Shown here: positions 17,956 through 26,414 of the stretch, piece by piece
Numbering within the stretch: position 1 is the stretch's first letter
How the letters are laid out: every line of letters starts with the position of its first letter
Source of the DNA: Opitutales bacterium
GTDB lineage: Bacteria; Verrucomicrobiota; Verrucomicrobiia; Opitutales; Oceanipulchritudinaceae
Assembly (NCBI GenBank): GCA_020831485.1
Contig: JAFIGG010000002.1
Coordinates: 62,001-126,000, forward strand
Length of the DNA: 64,000 nucleotides
Reading direction: 5' to 3'
The notes under the pieces: model-generated
What the model was told of the DNA's origin: nothing
What the model saw: only the letters and a program-made list of their open reading frames with translations
Databases searched by the model: none
Position numbers and translations under genes: made by a program

Positions 17956-18837
17956 ATGAAACGCAAACTGATCCTTTTCTATCGGGAAAACGCCCTAGCC
18001 CTGCAGATCCTTGGGATCCTGGGTTTGATGGCCTGTGCGGTGGCCTTTGTTGCAGCGATTGTGATGATGGCTCCGGATCGTAGCTCCAGTAACGATCCGG
18101 ATCTCTCACCCGAGGCCTTGCTGGAGCAAGAACCGCAGGGCTTGCCCCCGGAACGCCCATTGAGCCTGGACGGTCTGCTCGAGGAAATTTTCCGTGCGCA
18201 CGGCGGCCAGCAAGCGATGGAACGGATGCAGTCGCTGGCGCGTAGAGGAAGCCTGAATCTGCCGGATGGATCGAGGGTGAGCGCATTTTACCTATTTCAG
18301 CAGCCTAACATGGTTAGCTACACCCTGGGATTTCCGACCTATGACTTACGAATCAGCTACGATGGTAACAAAGGATGGCGCAAGGTTGAAAGGCGTCGCG
18401 GTGCTGACGTGCAGGTAGAAGAATTGTCCACCGAAGACACGCGTTCCCTGGCGAATGATGCCAGTATCAATCTTCCTTTGAGCGCGGCCCTGAGGGATCG
18501 CTCGCGCTTGCGTTGGGTCGCTGACCAGACCATAGGAGGGCGCGAGGTCTATGTCGTGGAATCGCGGGGCGACGATCAATCGGTGGAGGAACGTTTCTAC
18601 GTTGATAAACACAGTTTTCTGTTGATGAAACGTGAACGCTTCTCCGCTCCAGACACGGCTGATGGAGACAGCATACACCTGGTTTTCGAATTATCCGATT
18701 ACCGCGAAGTCAACGGAGCACGTTATCCTTTTCGGGAACGGGTGACGCGCAATGGCAAGTTTCTCAATGAACTGATTACTCGTGAATTGAGAGTTAATCC
18801 CGGTGTTCTGCGGGAGTATTTCAGCCTCACTCGTTGA
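17956..18837 (+). CDS. membrane-anchored LolA/LppX-like protein
   Basis: A 293-residue protein with one N-terminal transmembrane segment (ILGILGLMACAVAFVAAIVMM), a Ser/Pro/Glu-rich linker, and a periplasmic domain from about residue 75. That domain starts with LLEEIFRAHGGQQAMERMQSL and continues with strands such as ISYDGNKGWRK, REVYVVESRG, FYVDKHSFLLMKRE and YREVNGARYPFRERV. The order and the Y-x-D-x-x-S/F-x-L-x-K pattern resemble outer-membrane lipoprotein-sorting-like folds (LolA/LolB/LppX superfamily). It has no lipobox. It follows rlmB by 23 bases, and its 3' end overlaps the convergent DAHP synthase gene by 11 bases. Function not known. Confidence 0.7.
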   Translation: MKRKLILFYRENALALQILGILGLMACAVAFVAAIVMMAPDRSSSNDPDLSPEALLEQEPQGLPPERPLSLDGLLEEIFRAHGGQQAMERMQSLARRGSLNLPDGSRVSAFYLFQQPNMVSYTLGFPTYDLRISYDGNKGWRKVERRRGADVQVEELSTEDTRSLANDASINLPLSAALRDRSRLRWVADQTIGGREVYVVESRGDDQSVEERFYVDKHSFLLMKRERFSAPDTADGDSIHLVFELSDYREVNGARYPFRERVTRNGKFLNELITRELRVNPGVLREYFSLTR

Positions 18838-19867
18838 AACGGCTGCGAAGCTTCCAGACCGCTTTTACATCGCGGATAATACCAGCGAGCACGTCTGGGG
18901 TGATACTCTGCTTGGGATCGTCTCCAATGCCACTGATTGGATTGACGTGGGATTCGATAATGAGTCCATCGGCACCATACGCAATCGCCGCCAGTGCCGC
19001 AGCAGGTACATAGCGGGCGCGTCCCACTGAATGGGACGGATCGGCGATAACCGGTGCCCAGGAACGCTCTTTCAACAGCGGCGTGATCGATTCGTCGGGA
19101 TGGTTGCGGTATCCGTCCAGAGCGGGCATCGAGCCCCTTGGACAAAAAACAACGTTGGGGTTGCCATTGGCAACCACGTATTCAGCCGCTGATATGAATT
19201 CATCCACTGGCCCCATGTGCCGGCCCCGCTTGAGTAAAACAGGAATGCCCTGTTCGGCGGTTGCCCGTCCGATTTCTGCGAGCAGAGTATAATTCAGGGC
19301 GTTGCGGGTACCCACTTGAAGCATGTCAACTCGCGCTTCCACCGCGATCCTGAGTTGGGACTCATCCATGACTTCCGCGATCACCGGCAAGCCAGTGCGC
19401 TCACGGGCTTCCAATAAGGTGCCCATGGAAGCGCTGGTTCCCTGAAAGCTATGCGGCGAGGTCCGGGGCTTCCAAATCCCACCGCGCAGCGCGTGCGCCC
19501 CCGCTTCCTTAACCCCCGCAGCCGTCTCAAGAAATGTCTGAGGGTTTTTGGGGTCGATGGTGCATTGACCGGCGATTATCAACGGTTCGCTGCCGATATC
19601 CACTGTGCCCACCCGAATTCGGTGGTTGGACAAGTCCGAACGCTTGTCCATCAGCTTGTAAACTGACTCCATGCGATCCACCCGGTCCACATAATCCAGA
19701 CCGAGAATCCGGTTGACCATGGTCTCGCTGCGTTCGTCGCCAATGATAGCATAGATATTGCGATGAGCACCGTAGATCACCTGGATCTTGCAATTGAATT
19801 CACCGACAATCGCCTCAACTTCTGCAAGCTGCGCGTCGGTCAACGTTGGAGCTTTGGAAATGATCAT
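18827..19867 (-). CDS. aroF: 3-deoxy-7-phosphoheptulonate (DAHP) synthase, type I-beta-like
   Basis: Condenses PEP with erythrose 4-phosphate at the entrance of the shikimate pathway. It has 346 residues: an N-terminal ferredoxin-like (ACT-type) regulatory domain (1-75) and the TIM barrel. KPRTSPHSFQG (133-143), QVGTRN, LLKRG and DPSHSVGR are all present. Metal ligands can be assigned: Cys102, His279, Glu305 and Asp316/317. Two usually invariant stretches differ: AGPCSVES reads AGQCTID, and CERG reads CPRG. I therefore call the family firmly but the reaction a little less so. The 3' end overlaps the convergent LolA-like gene. Confidence 0.87.
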   Translation of the reverse strand: MIISKAPTLTDAQLAEVEAIVGEFNCKIQVIYGAHRNIYAIIGDERSETMVNRILGLDYVDRVDRMESVYKLMDKRSDLSNHRIRVGTVDIGSEPLIIAGQCTIDPKNPQTFLETAAGVKEAGAHALRGGIWKPRTSPHSFQGTSASMGTLLEARERTGLPVIAEVMDESQLRIAVEARVDMLQVGTRNALNYTLLAEIGRATAEQGIPVLLKRGRHMGPVDEFISAAEYVVANGNPNVVFCPRGSMPALDGYRNHPDESITPLLKERSWAPVIADPSHSVGRARYVPAAALAAIAYGADGLIIESHVNPISGIGDDPKQSITPDVLAGIIRDVKAVWKLRSRFNE

Positions 19868-19928
19868 GCCTTGTTATTAGCGGTTGCTCTGGCAAATGCA
19901 ACTGTGGAAGCCGGGCTCAGGCCTTGCC

Positions 19929-20696
19929 TTAGAACAAGCGTACTACCCCGAGGATGACACGTGGCAACACCCGCTTGTCGACAATTGGGCTGTTCCGTAG
20001 ATCCGACGACAAAAAGGTCAGAGCCAGATCCATTTGTCCCAGCCAATCTTCATTGAAACGGTAGTTCCCGCTGAGCCCAATGCCTCCAGTGTAGCTGCGC
20101 CCGGGGCGATACACCGGGCGACCCGGCGCACTCTCGCCAGGGCGGATACCGTAGTGATAATTCGCTTTGCTCCCGCTCAGCAAGGTGCCTTCTATTCGTG
20201 AAATCAACATCAATTGATCCGACAAGCGATGTGGATAGGCCAGGCTGACGGAACTCTCCCACCCCCCGTGCCGGTCAAAGGCGTCCTGCCAGACGGACAG
20301 GTTCAAAATCACCGGATTGAAGCGATAGCTTGCGGAGGCTCCGAACTCGACAGTCATTTCACGTCGCTCCATTCCTGCCAATGCAGGTGAATCATCCGGC
20401 TTCCAGGATTGAAAGTCGACCCGGGCATTCAGTCCGATCCGGACCCGCTGATTCTGGTAGGCTCGGTAACCGGCCAATGGCCCGCGAACATACCAATTAG
20501 GTGCTTCGTAAAAAAAGAAGGGAACGACAATGAGTGTGTCACTTGCATCGGCAATGGCATTTGCGGAATAGATCATACCGAGCCCAGCGCCGAATTGGGG
20601 GCCCGTTTCGGACGGCGGCTGTTGAGCCTGGAGCGGACCGGCTGCCAGAGCCGTCAGAATTGCAAAAGTGAATTTTTTAAGAGGAATGCAGCGCAT
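19929..20696 (-). CDS. MipA/OmpV family outer-membrane protein
   Basis: A 255-residue outer-membrane protein with a signal peptide (KKFTFAILTALAAGPLQAQ). The mature part alternates hydrophobic and polar residues as expected of a beta-barrel, and has the MipA/OmpV hallmarks: an early GLGMIYS.., the VVPFFFYEAPNWYVRG stretch, and a C-terminal segment SPIVDKRVLPRVILGVVRLF ending in Phe. MipA is a scaffold protein for murein synthesis in E. coli; other members are general porin-like proteins, so the role here is open. It lies upstream of the divergent sugar isomerase gene with a 126-base spacer. Confidence 0.87.
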   Translation of the reverse strand: MRCIPLKKFTFAILTALAAGPLQAQQPPSETGPQFGAGLGMIYSANAIADASDTLIVVPFFFYEAPNWYVRGPLAGYRAYQNQRVRIGLNARVDFQSWKPDDSPALAGMERREMTVEFGASASYRFNPVILNLSVWQDAFDRHGGWESSVSLAYPHRLSDQLMLISRIEGTLLSGSKANYHYGIRPGESAPGRPVYRPGRSYTGGIGLSGNYRFNEDWLGQMDLALTFLSSDLRNSPIVDKRVLPRVILGVVRLF

Positions 20697-20822
20697 TGCT
20701 TTACTGAAGCCCTGTTTTTCTTCGATGCAAGCGACTAAGGAAGCATTTTTAACGTTTTAAATCGATTATTTCCCTATTGGGTTGAATCGTTGAAAACTAG
20801 ACACTAGCGTTATTAATCAACC

Positions 20823-21596
20823 ATGAAAATCGATCAAGTTGCCGTACAGCTGTACACCCTGAGGGATCACCTTCAATCCAAAGATTCGTATGCAGAGAGC
20901 ATGCGAAAGATCCGCGAAATCGGGTTCCGGTCCGTTCAAGTCTCGGGACCGCGTCCCTGTGAGCCGGACGAAATCGCCGCCCTTTGCAAGGAGGTTGGCC
21001 TGGTTATCAACTCGTCGCACGAGAGTCCGGAGCTGATTCTTAACAACCCGGAACAGGTCGTGAAGAATTTAGATGCATTTGGCTGCAAATACACGGCCTA
21101 CCCATTTCCCGGTGGCATTGATTTTGGGTCAAAATCCGCAGTGGATACATTGATTGAAGGGCTCGATCGCTCGGGAAAAGTTCTTGCTGAATCGGGGAAG
21201 GTGTTGACCTACCACAATCACCATATGGAGTTTCGCAAGATTGATGGCGAAATTATTCTCGAGCGCATTTACCGGGCCACCAATCCGGACTTCGTTCAGG
21301 CCGAAATCGACACCTACTGGGTTCAATACGGCGGCGGTAATCCAACCCAGTGGTGCCAGAAGCTGAAGGGTCGTTTACCCCTGTTGCACTTAAAGGATTT
21401 TCGCATCGATGAGGAAAATCAGATCGTTTTCTCCGAGATCGGCAATGGAGTACTGGACTTCCCCGGCATTATCGAAGCTGCCGAATCCGCCGGCTGCGGG
21501 TGGTTCATTGTCGAACAGGACCGCTGCCCGGGCGATCCATTTGATTCTTTGGAAATGAGTTTCCGCTACATTAGCGACCATTTAATCGACCGCTGA
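20823..21596 (+). CDS. sugar phosphate isomerase/epimerase family protein
   Basis: A 257-residue TIM-barrel protein of the xylose isomerase-like AP-endonuclease-2 superfamily. Typical features are the N-terminal VQLYTLRDHL, the TYHNHHMEF strand with metal-binding His, the EIDTYWVQYGG strand, and LLHLKDF. The C-terminus (GWFIVEQDRC) provides the last acidic metal ligand. The substrate is not identifiable. No Shine-Dalgarno sequence is seen; the AT-rich upstream region has a -10-like TATTAA 7 bases from the start. Its stop overlaps the start of the Fur-family gene (TGATG), so the two are translationally coupled. Confidence 0.88.
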   Translation: MKIDQVAVQLYTLRDHLQSKDSYAESMRKIREIGFRSVQVSGPRPCEPDEIAALCKEVGLVINSSHESPELILNNPEQVVKNLDAFGCKYTAYPFPGGIDFGSKSAVDTLIEGLDRSGKVLAESGKVLTYHNHHMEFRKIDGEIILERIYRATNPDFVQAEIDTYWVQYGGGNPTQWCQKLKGRLPLLHLKDFRIDEENQIVFSEIGNGVLDFPGIIEAAESAGCGWFIVEQDRCPGDPFDSLEMSFRYISDHLIDR

Positions 21597-21979
21597 TGCC
21601 TGTAATTCGTCAGACGCGCCAGCGTGAAGCTATTGAATGGGTTCTGCGCAGAGAGAAGCGACCGCTGACGCCGCCGGAGATCCACGAACTGGCGAAGCAG
21701 AAGCTGCCAGGGATTGGGCTCCGCACCATTTACCGTCACATTAAGGACTTGTGTGACGAAGGCCAGATGGTCGGCATTGATTACCCGGGACAACCTCTGC
21801 GCTATGAAATGGTCGGAGGCAACCACCACTCCCACTTCATTTGTCGTGGATGCAACCGAACTCTCGACCTTCAGGTGGAGGTCGAGGAAGTTGAAGTGAC
21901 ACCGCCCAAGGGGTTTAATGTAACGGGTCAGGAAACGATATTCTACGGTCTGTGTCCGGATTGCAATCCGGATGCCTGA
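21596..21979 (+). CDS. Fur family transcriptional regulator
   Basis: A 127-residue metalloregulator. The N-terminal winged helix is RQREAIEWVLRRE..LTPPEIHELA..GLRTIYRHIKDL, with the recognition helix at TIYRHIK. The dimerisation domain has the metal-site HHSHF segment and two CxxC pairs, CRGC and CPDC, that would hold structural zinc. Length is slightly below the usual 135-150. Whether it senses iron, zinc, manganese or peroxide cannot be told. Its coupling to a sugar isomerase/epimerase gene is unusual for a Fur-family member. Confidence 0.92.
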   Translation: MPVIRQTRQREAIEWVLRREKRPLTPPEIHELAKQKLPGIGLRTIYRHIKDLCDEGQMVGIDYPGQPLRYEMVGGNHHSHFICRGCNRTLDLQVEVEEVEVTPPKGFNVTGQETIFYGLCPDCNPDA

Positions 21980-21987
21980 AGGCCTGA

Positions 21988-22260
21988 TCAACGACGGCGA
22001 GGGCCGTAGCTGCGGATCGGAGCATTGCGATTGGCCTGAGCATTGCGCAGACGGTAGACAATGCGTGCCTTATCAATATCCTTCGGCGTCATTTCCATCT
22101 TCACCAAGTCACCCACAGTAATCTTGATAAAGTGCTTGCGCAGTTTGCCGGAAATGTGAGCGAGCACCTGGTGCCCATTCTGTAATTCAACCCGAAACAT
22201 CGTTCCGGGTAAGACAGCAACAATTTTGCCTTCTACTTCAACAACTTCGTCTTCAGGCAT
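21988..22260 (-). CDS. infA: translation initiation factor IF-1
   Basis: IF-1 binds the ribosomal A site during initiation. The single OB-fold domain is clear: [48 protein letters not shown], followed by RIVYR. At 90 residues it carries a basic C-terminal extension of about 17 residues ([18 protein letters not shown]) beyond the canonical 72. It is a lone gene, convergent with the Fur-family gene (8-base gap). No Shine-Dalgarno sequence precedes the start. Confidence 0.97.
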   Translation of the reverse strand: MPEDEVVEVEGKIVAVLPGTMFRVELQNGHQVLAHISGKLRKHFIKITVGDLVKMEMTPKDIDKARIVYRLRNAQANRNAPIRSYGPRRR

Positions 22261-22392
22261 ACAGTTCGAATAATGGATGAATTTGGTCTTTGCATTTGGT
22301 TAACAAGCCTGTGACTCAGTAATCTTGGATTGCCAAAGTCAAGATAAAGCTTGGATTCCAGGCTTTATCGCGCTGAATTCGATGATAATCCC

Positions 22393-22908
22393 ATGAAATC
22401 CGAACCGCCGCCCCCCTGCCCTTTTGAACCCATGCGCCCGTCCGAACTAGTTCGGGACGATGCCTATTTCATGCAACACGCCTTTAATCAGGCCTTAAAG
22501 GCTTGGGCGGAGAATGAGGTGCCGATCGGTGCTGTGATTGTGCACGAAGGGGTGATCATCGGCCGTGGATACAACCGCGTGGAGGGACTGAACGACCCAA
22601 CGGCACACGCCGAGACGCTTGCAATTACAGCCGCAACCCAAACGGTTGGAGACTGGCGTTTGACAGGCACAACCCTCTACGTGACCAAGGAACCCTGTCC
22701 GATGTGTTCCGGGGCGATCCTATTGTCCCGGGTAGACCGGGTAGTCCATGCGCTGGCCGACCCCAAGATGGGATGCCTCGGCGGTGCGGCGTCCCTGCAC
22801 GAGCTGCCGAGGATCAATCACCGGATTGCAGTGACCGTTGGCGTGCTGGAAGCGGAATGCAAGGCCCTTATCCAGTCGTATTTCCAATTAAAGCGTGCGG
22901 ACGGTTGA
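22393..22908 (+). CDS. tadA: tRNA-specific adenosine deaminase TadA
   Basis: Zinc deaminase converting adenosine-34 to inosine in the anticodon of tRNA-Arg(ACG). The zinc/catalytic motif is H72-A-E74 with PCPMC (Cys102, Cys105), and IGAVIV, VEGLNDPTAHAE and ALADPKMGC..GG are typical. The ATG at 22393 gives 171 residues, including an N-terminal extension of about 26 residues before MQHAFNQALKAW, where most TadA proteins begin; the upstream in-frame TTG is disfavoured. The next gene, sodA, starts 70 bases further on. Confidence 0.94.
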   Translation: MKSEPPPPCPFEPMRPSELVRDDAYFMQHAFNQALKAWAENEVPIGAVIVHEGVIIGRGYNRVEGLNDPTAHAETLAITAATQTVGDWRLTGTTLYVTKEPCPMCSGAILLSRVDRVVHALADPKMGCLGGAASLHELPRINHRIAVTVGVLEAECKALIQSYFQLKRADG

Positions 22909-22978
22909 CGAAAGGGCTGCTGGGCTTCATATTTTTTACCCTCTCAGTTTGAACTCGAACTGTTAAAACTATCTAATT

Positions 22979-23611
22979 ATGGCATACACACTTCCCGAAC
23001 TCGATTACGCCAAGGACGCCTTGGAACCACACTTTGATGCGAAGACCATGGAGATTCACCATGGCAAGCATCACAACACTTACATCACGAACCTGAATAA
23101 GGCTCTCGAAGATGCCGGGGTTGATGCCCCGGAATGCATCTCCGACCTGATTTCAAACATCGGAGCGCTGCCAGAGTCGGTCCAGACTGCAGTCCGCAAC
23201 AATGGCGGTGGCCACGCGAACCACAGCCTGTTCTGGAAGGTCATCGGCCCCAATGCCGGAGGCAAACCTTCCGGCAAGCTGGCGTCCAAGATTGATGCGA
23301 CCTTCGGCTCCTTTGAAAAATTTCAGGATGCATTCGCCAAAGCCGCAACCACCCGCTTCGGCAGTGGCTGGGCCTGGCTGATTGCGGAAAAGGATGGCAG
23401 CCTTAAAGTTGCCAGCACGCCGAATCAGGACAACCCGCAGATGGGCGCCATCTACGGCTACTGTGGCTGCACTCCTATTCTCGGCCTCGATGTCTGGGAG
23501 CACGCCTATTACCTGAACTACCAGAATCGCCGTCCTGACTACATTAAAGGCTTCTGGAATGTGGTGAACTGGGCCGCGGTAGAGGATTTCTACGCAAAAG
23601 CCAGCAGCTGA
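22979..23611 (+). CDS. sodA: superoxide dismutase, Fe/Mn family (Mn-type signature)
   Basis: Dismutates superoxide to oxygen and hydrogen peroxide in the cytosol. It has 210 residues. Metal ligands are the His in MEIHHGKHH, the His in [11 protein letters not shown], and the Asp and His of [15 protein letters not shown] and the Gln in PNQDNP favour the manganese type over the iron type, although cambialistic activity is possible. A CGC pair just before [11 protein letters not shown] is uncommon. Upstream is AT-rich without a Shine-Dalgarno sequence, and a strong intrinsic terminator follows. Confidence 0.95.
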   Translation: MAYTLPELDYAKDALEPHFDAKTMEIHHGKHHNTYITNLNKALEDAGVDAPECISDLISNIGALPESVQTAVRNNGGGHANHSLFWKVIGPNAGGKPSGKLASKIDATFGSFEKFQDAFAKAATTRFGSGWAWLIAEKDGSLKVASTPNQDNPQMGAIYGYCGCTPILGLDVWEHAYYLNYQNRRPDYIKGFWNVVNWAAVEDFYAKASS

Positions 23612-23636
23612 GTTCAGCCCTAACAATTTATTCAAC

Positions 23637-23671
23637 AAAAAACCGGATCCGATAAGGGGTCCGGTTTTTTT
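23637..23671 (+). terminator. intrinsic terminator after sodA
   Basis: A 10-base-pair stem (23641-23650 with 23657-23666, including one G-T wobble, loop GATAAG) is preceded by four A and followed by seven T. This is a textbook rho-independent terminator 30 bases after the sodA stop. The flanking A- and T-runs could let it work in both directions, ending the short minus-strand gene at 23696 as well. Confidence 0.9.
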
Positions 23672-23695
23672 CTTAAACGGCGTGCAGATAAATTC

Positions 23696-23797
23696 TTATT
23701 TCGCCTTCTTCGCAGTCTGCGAAGCCCGCTGTTTCTGGCGGGCGAGATAAGCCTTCCGGCGACGACGTTTAACGATTTTTTTGAGTTGTTGTCCCAT
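23696..23797 (-). CDS. small, highly basic 33-residue protein
   Basis: A 33-codon ORF starting MGQQLKKIVKRRRRKAYL and ending ..QTAKKAK. About 14 of 33 residues are Lys or Arg and none are acidic. It fills most of an otherwise empty gap between the sodA terminator and the ThuA gene. I recall similar short basic proteins beginning MGQ-LKK with an RRRR-AY core in other Verrucomicrobiota/Planctomycetota genomes, but cannot confirm this here. The composition suggests binding to RNA or the ribosome. No Shine-Dalgarno sequence precedes its ATG. Function unknown. Confidence 0.6.
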   Translation of the reverse strand: MGQQLKKIVKRRRRKAYLARQKQRASQTAKKAK

Positions 23798-23855
23798 AAT
23801 GGAGAGCATTCAGCCGAGAATTTTGGCCTGGGTCAACTCAAAGCTTTAGCAGTAT

Positions 23856-24581
23856 TCAGGCTTCCAGAGGGGCTACCGGGTCGCAGGAATCCTCAATGCG
23901 GACGGTTTGGCGAGCCCAGCGAACGGCGTTGATAATCACCGTTTGGACTTCGCTCTGATGGTAGCTGGGGTAACTCTCGTGCCCGGGTCGGAAATAGAAG
24001 ACGCGACCATGGCCCCGGTGCCAGGTGGCACCGCTGCGAAAGACTTCCCCTCCGCTAAACCACGACACAAACAAAAGTTCGTCGGGAGTTGGAATACCAA
24101 AAGGCTCGCCGTACATTTCCTCCGCCGGGATCTCAAAATACTCACCGATACCCTGCGTGATCGGATGCGAAGGCATAATGTTCCAGAGGCGCTCCTTGTC
24201 ATCGGCTTCGCGCCATTTCAGCGAGCAATGACTGCCCATCAGGCGACGGAAGATCTTGGAGTGGTGGCCTGAATGGAGGACAATCAGGCCCATCCCTTCC
24301 AAGACCCGGCGTTGTACCCGCTCGACGACGGTGTCGCTGACTTCATGATGCGCCATGTGGCCCCACCAAATAAGGACTTCCGTTTCGTCGAGGACCGCCT
24401 CCGTCAAGCCATGTTCGGGTTGGTCCAGCCATGCGGTATGAACATTGAGGTCGGCTTCATTGTCAAGGAACCCGGCAATGCATTGGTGGATTCCCTCGGG
24501 ATAGATCTCCGCGACGCGGGCGTTCTTCAACTCGTGTCGGTATTCATTCCAGACGGTGACGCGGATAGCAGGATTTTGCAT
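23856..24581 (-). CDS. ThuA domain-containing protein (trehalose utilization family)
   Basis: A 241-residue class I glutamine-amidotransferase-like fold protein of the ThuA family (PF06283). It shows the typical [10 protein letters not shown] start, the [13 protein letters not shown] strand-turn, [14 protein letters not shown], the PSHPITQGI segment and the Gly-rich [15 protein letters not shown]. ThuA proteins are linked to trehalose-like disaccharide catabolism in rhizobia, but many members occur in unrelated settings. Here it trails tsaD by 28 bases at the end of a minus-strand operon and has no sugar genes nearby. Confidence 0.9.
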   Translation of the reverse strand: MQNPAIRVTVWNEYRHELKNARVAEIYPEGIHQCIAGFLDNEADLNVHTAWLDQPEHGLTEAVLDETEVLIWWGHMAHHEVSDTVVERVQRRVLEGMGLIVLHSGHHSKIFRRLMGSHCSLKWREADDKERLWNIMPSHPITQGIGEYFEIPAEEMYGEPFGIPTPDELLFVSWFSGGEVFRSGATWHRGHGRVFYFRPGHESYPSYHQSEVQTVIINAVRWARQTVRIEDSCDPVAPLEA

Positions 24582-24609
24582 GATGGATCAATTTCTTTCG
24601 TTAATAGAG

Positions 24610-25650
24610 TCAATAGGAGGTTAACGGGAGTGCGGGTTGAAAACCAGGCAAGCCCTTTGCATTCAGGTCATGACAACCGGCTGGGTCAACCCAGGAGGCA
24701 AAGGCGATCATGGTAGCATTGTCGCCGGTATGCCTGGGCTCTGCGATGTGAACCGGCAGGCGCTGGGATTTACCAAGCTGCTGAAAGGCCTCTCTCAAAA
24801 CGCTGTTGTTCGCAACGCCGCCGGAGAGGCCAAGGCTGCGCCATCCACCACCCTGCAGGACCTGACGGGTTTTCAGGACCAGGGCATCCACAACCGCCTG
24901 CTGGTAGCTGGCACAGATGTCTGCAAATGCGGATTCGAGTTCGGCATCCGCAAGCTTCTCTAGGGTGTAGCGCAGACTGGTCTTTAAGCCGGAGAAGGAA
25001 AACCGCTGTTGTCTATTGTTAGCAAATGCCCTCGGGAAATCAAAGGCCTTCGGGTTGCCCAAGGCTCCCTGCTTCTCGATCAGAGGACCTCCGGGATAGG
25101 GCAATCCAAGCAGCTTTGCGCCTTTATCCAGGGCTTCGCCCGCGGCATCGTCGATGGTCTGTGCCTCAATGCGCAGGTTTCGCTTACGGTCGATTGAGAA
25201 TAAAACTGTATTTCCACCCGACACAATTAGACCCAGGTGCGGCAGCGCCGTTTCCAGAGTGCTCACAAAAGCATCCGGGTCCTGCCCATGAACGGGAATG
25301 AATGGAGACCAAGCGTGGCCTCGCAAGTGATTTACTCCAACGAGTGGTTTTTCTAGGGCGAAGGCCAGTGCTTTAGCCATGGAAATGCCCAGCGCCAGGC
25401 AGCCGGCCAGGCCGGGCCCGCAGGTGACCGCAATCGCATTCAGCGATGAAGCCGGCGCCTGTTCCATGCATGTCTTCAAAAGCCAGGGGAAATTCTGCAA
25501 GTGTTCACGGCTGGCGAGGTCGGGAACAATTCCACCGTATTCACTGTGTATCGCTATCTGCGAATGCACCCATTCGTTGACAACGCCCTGTCGCGGATCC
25601 CAAAGGGCCAACGCCGACTCATCGCATGAACTTTCAACAGCCAAAATCAT
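24610..25650 (-). CDS. tsaD: tRNA N6-adenosine threonylcarbamoyltransferase TsaD
   Basis: Transfers threonylcarbamoyl to A37 of ANN-decoding tRNAs, working with TsaB/TsaC/TsaE; cytosolic ASKHA-fold ATPase. It has 346 residues, the normal length. The metal-binding HLRGH, the N-terminal LAVESSCDESALAL, IVSGGNTVLF and LSGGVANN are all present. The stop of the upstream alpha/beta hydrolase overlaps its start by 4 bases. An essential housekeeping gene. Confidence 0.97.
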   Translation of the reverse strand: MILAVESSCDESALALWDPRQGVVNEWVHSQIAIHSEYGGIVPDLASREHLQNFPWLLKTCMEQAPASSLNAIAVTCGPGLAGCLALGISMAKALAFALEKPLVGVNHLRGHAWSPFIPVHGQDPDAFVSTLETALPHLGLIVSGGNTVLFSIDRKRNLRIEAQTIDDAAGEALDKGAKLLGLPYPGGPLIEKQGALGNPKAFDFPRAFANNRQQRFSFSGLKTSLRYTLEKLADAELESAFADICASYQQAVVDALVLKTRQVLQGGGWRSLGLSGGVANNSVLREAFQQLGKSQRLPVHIAEPRHTGDNATMIAFASWVDPAGCHDLNAKGLPGFQPALPLTSY

Positions 25651-26414
25651 AGCGATTGGACCGCATCCACGAAGGACTGCATTTGTTCAAAATGCACATT
25701 GTGGCCAGCTCCATTGATGGTTTCGATCCGCGCACGGGGGAAGTGTTTGCGAATCTGCTCGAAATCCGACTCTGTAACAAAGTCCGAACGTTCACCGCGC
25801 AACCACAATACGGGCCCGTCGTAACGGGCCTCGTCATCGATCGGCTGAGTAAACAACTGAGGCAAACTCGCTTGGAGTACCTCGAGGTTGATTGTCCAGC
25901 GGAAGCCACTGCTCTCATCTCTTTCCAGGTTTGTGATCAGAAACTTGCGGAAGGCCCAGTCTGAAACGCCTTCGGACTCAAGCCAGTTCTCCGCCTCAGA
26001 CCGGCTCTTCAGCGCCGTCAGCGGCATTTTGAGCATCGCGGCGAACTCCTTCTCCCAGCGGGGTTTATAAGCGCGTACGGCGATGTCGACGACCACCAAA
26101 GCTTCAACCCGATTCGGGTATGTGCAGGCGTAACGCATCGCCGTCTTTCCACCCATACTGTGTCCAACCAGGCGAAACGACCGGTCTGCGAGAACCGACT
26201 CCCGCCACTCCTCGAGGTCGCCAACCATCGCGCCATAATCCATCTGATCGCAATGCAGGCTCTCGCCGTGATTGCGGGCATCGAGTGCATATACAGCGAA
26301 ATGACGTGCAAGAGCTTTGCCTACGGTCAACCAGTTTCGGGAGGATCCCAAGAGGCCGTGCAAAATCACGCACGGAGGCATACCTTCCCCGCCAAGGAAG
26401 CGGTGCTTAATCAT
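25647..26414 (-). CDS. alpha/beta fold hydrolase (YbfF/ABHD11-like)
   Basis: A 255-residue alpha/beta hydrolase. The oxyanion HGLLGSSRNW, the acid-side strand YALDARNHGES, the nucleophile elbow GHSMGG and the C-terminal GAGHNVHFEQ give a complete catalytic triad. ARNHG plus GHSMGGK is typical of the YbfF/ABHD11 esterase branch. Natural substrate unknown. It overlaps both panC (upstream) and tsaD (downstream) by 4 bases, so it is translationally coupled to both. Confidence 0.92.
   Translation of the reverse strand: MIKHRFLGGEGMPPCVILHGLLGSSRNWLTVGKALARHFAVYALDARNHGESLHCDQMDYGAMVGDLEEWRESVLADRSFRLVGHSMGGKTAMRYACTYPNRVEALVVVDIAVRAYKPRWEKEFAAMLKMPLTALKSRSEAENWLESEGVSDWAFRKFLITNLERDESSGFRWTINLEVLQASLPQLFTQPIDDEARYDGPVLWLRGERSDFVTESDFEQIRKHFPRARIETINGAGHNVHFEQMQSFVDAVQSL

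Noticed and set aside
22939-22978. TTGAAC ... TCTAAT as a sodA promoter
   Set aside because: The -10 would sit almost on the start codon and neither box is strong; not enough to list as a site.
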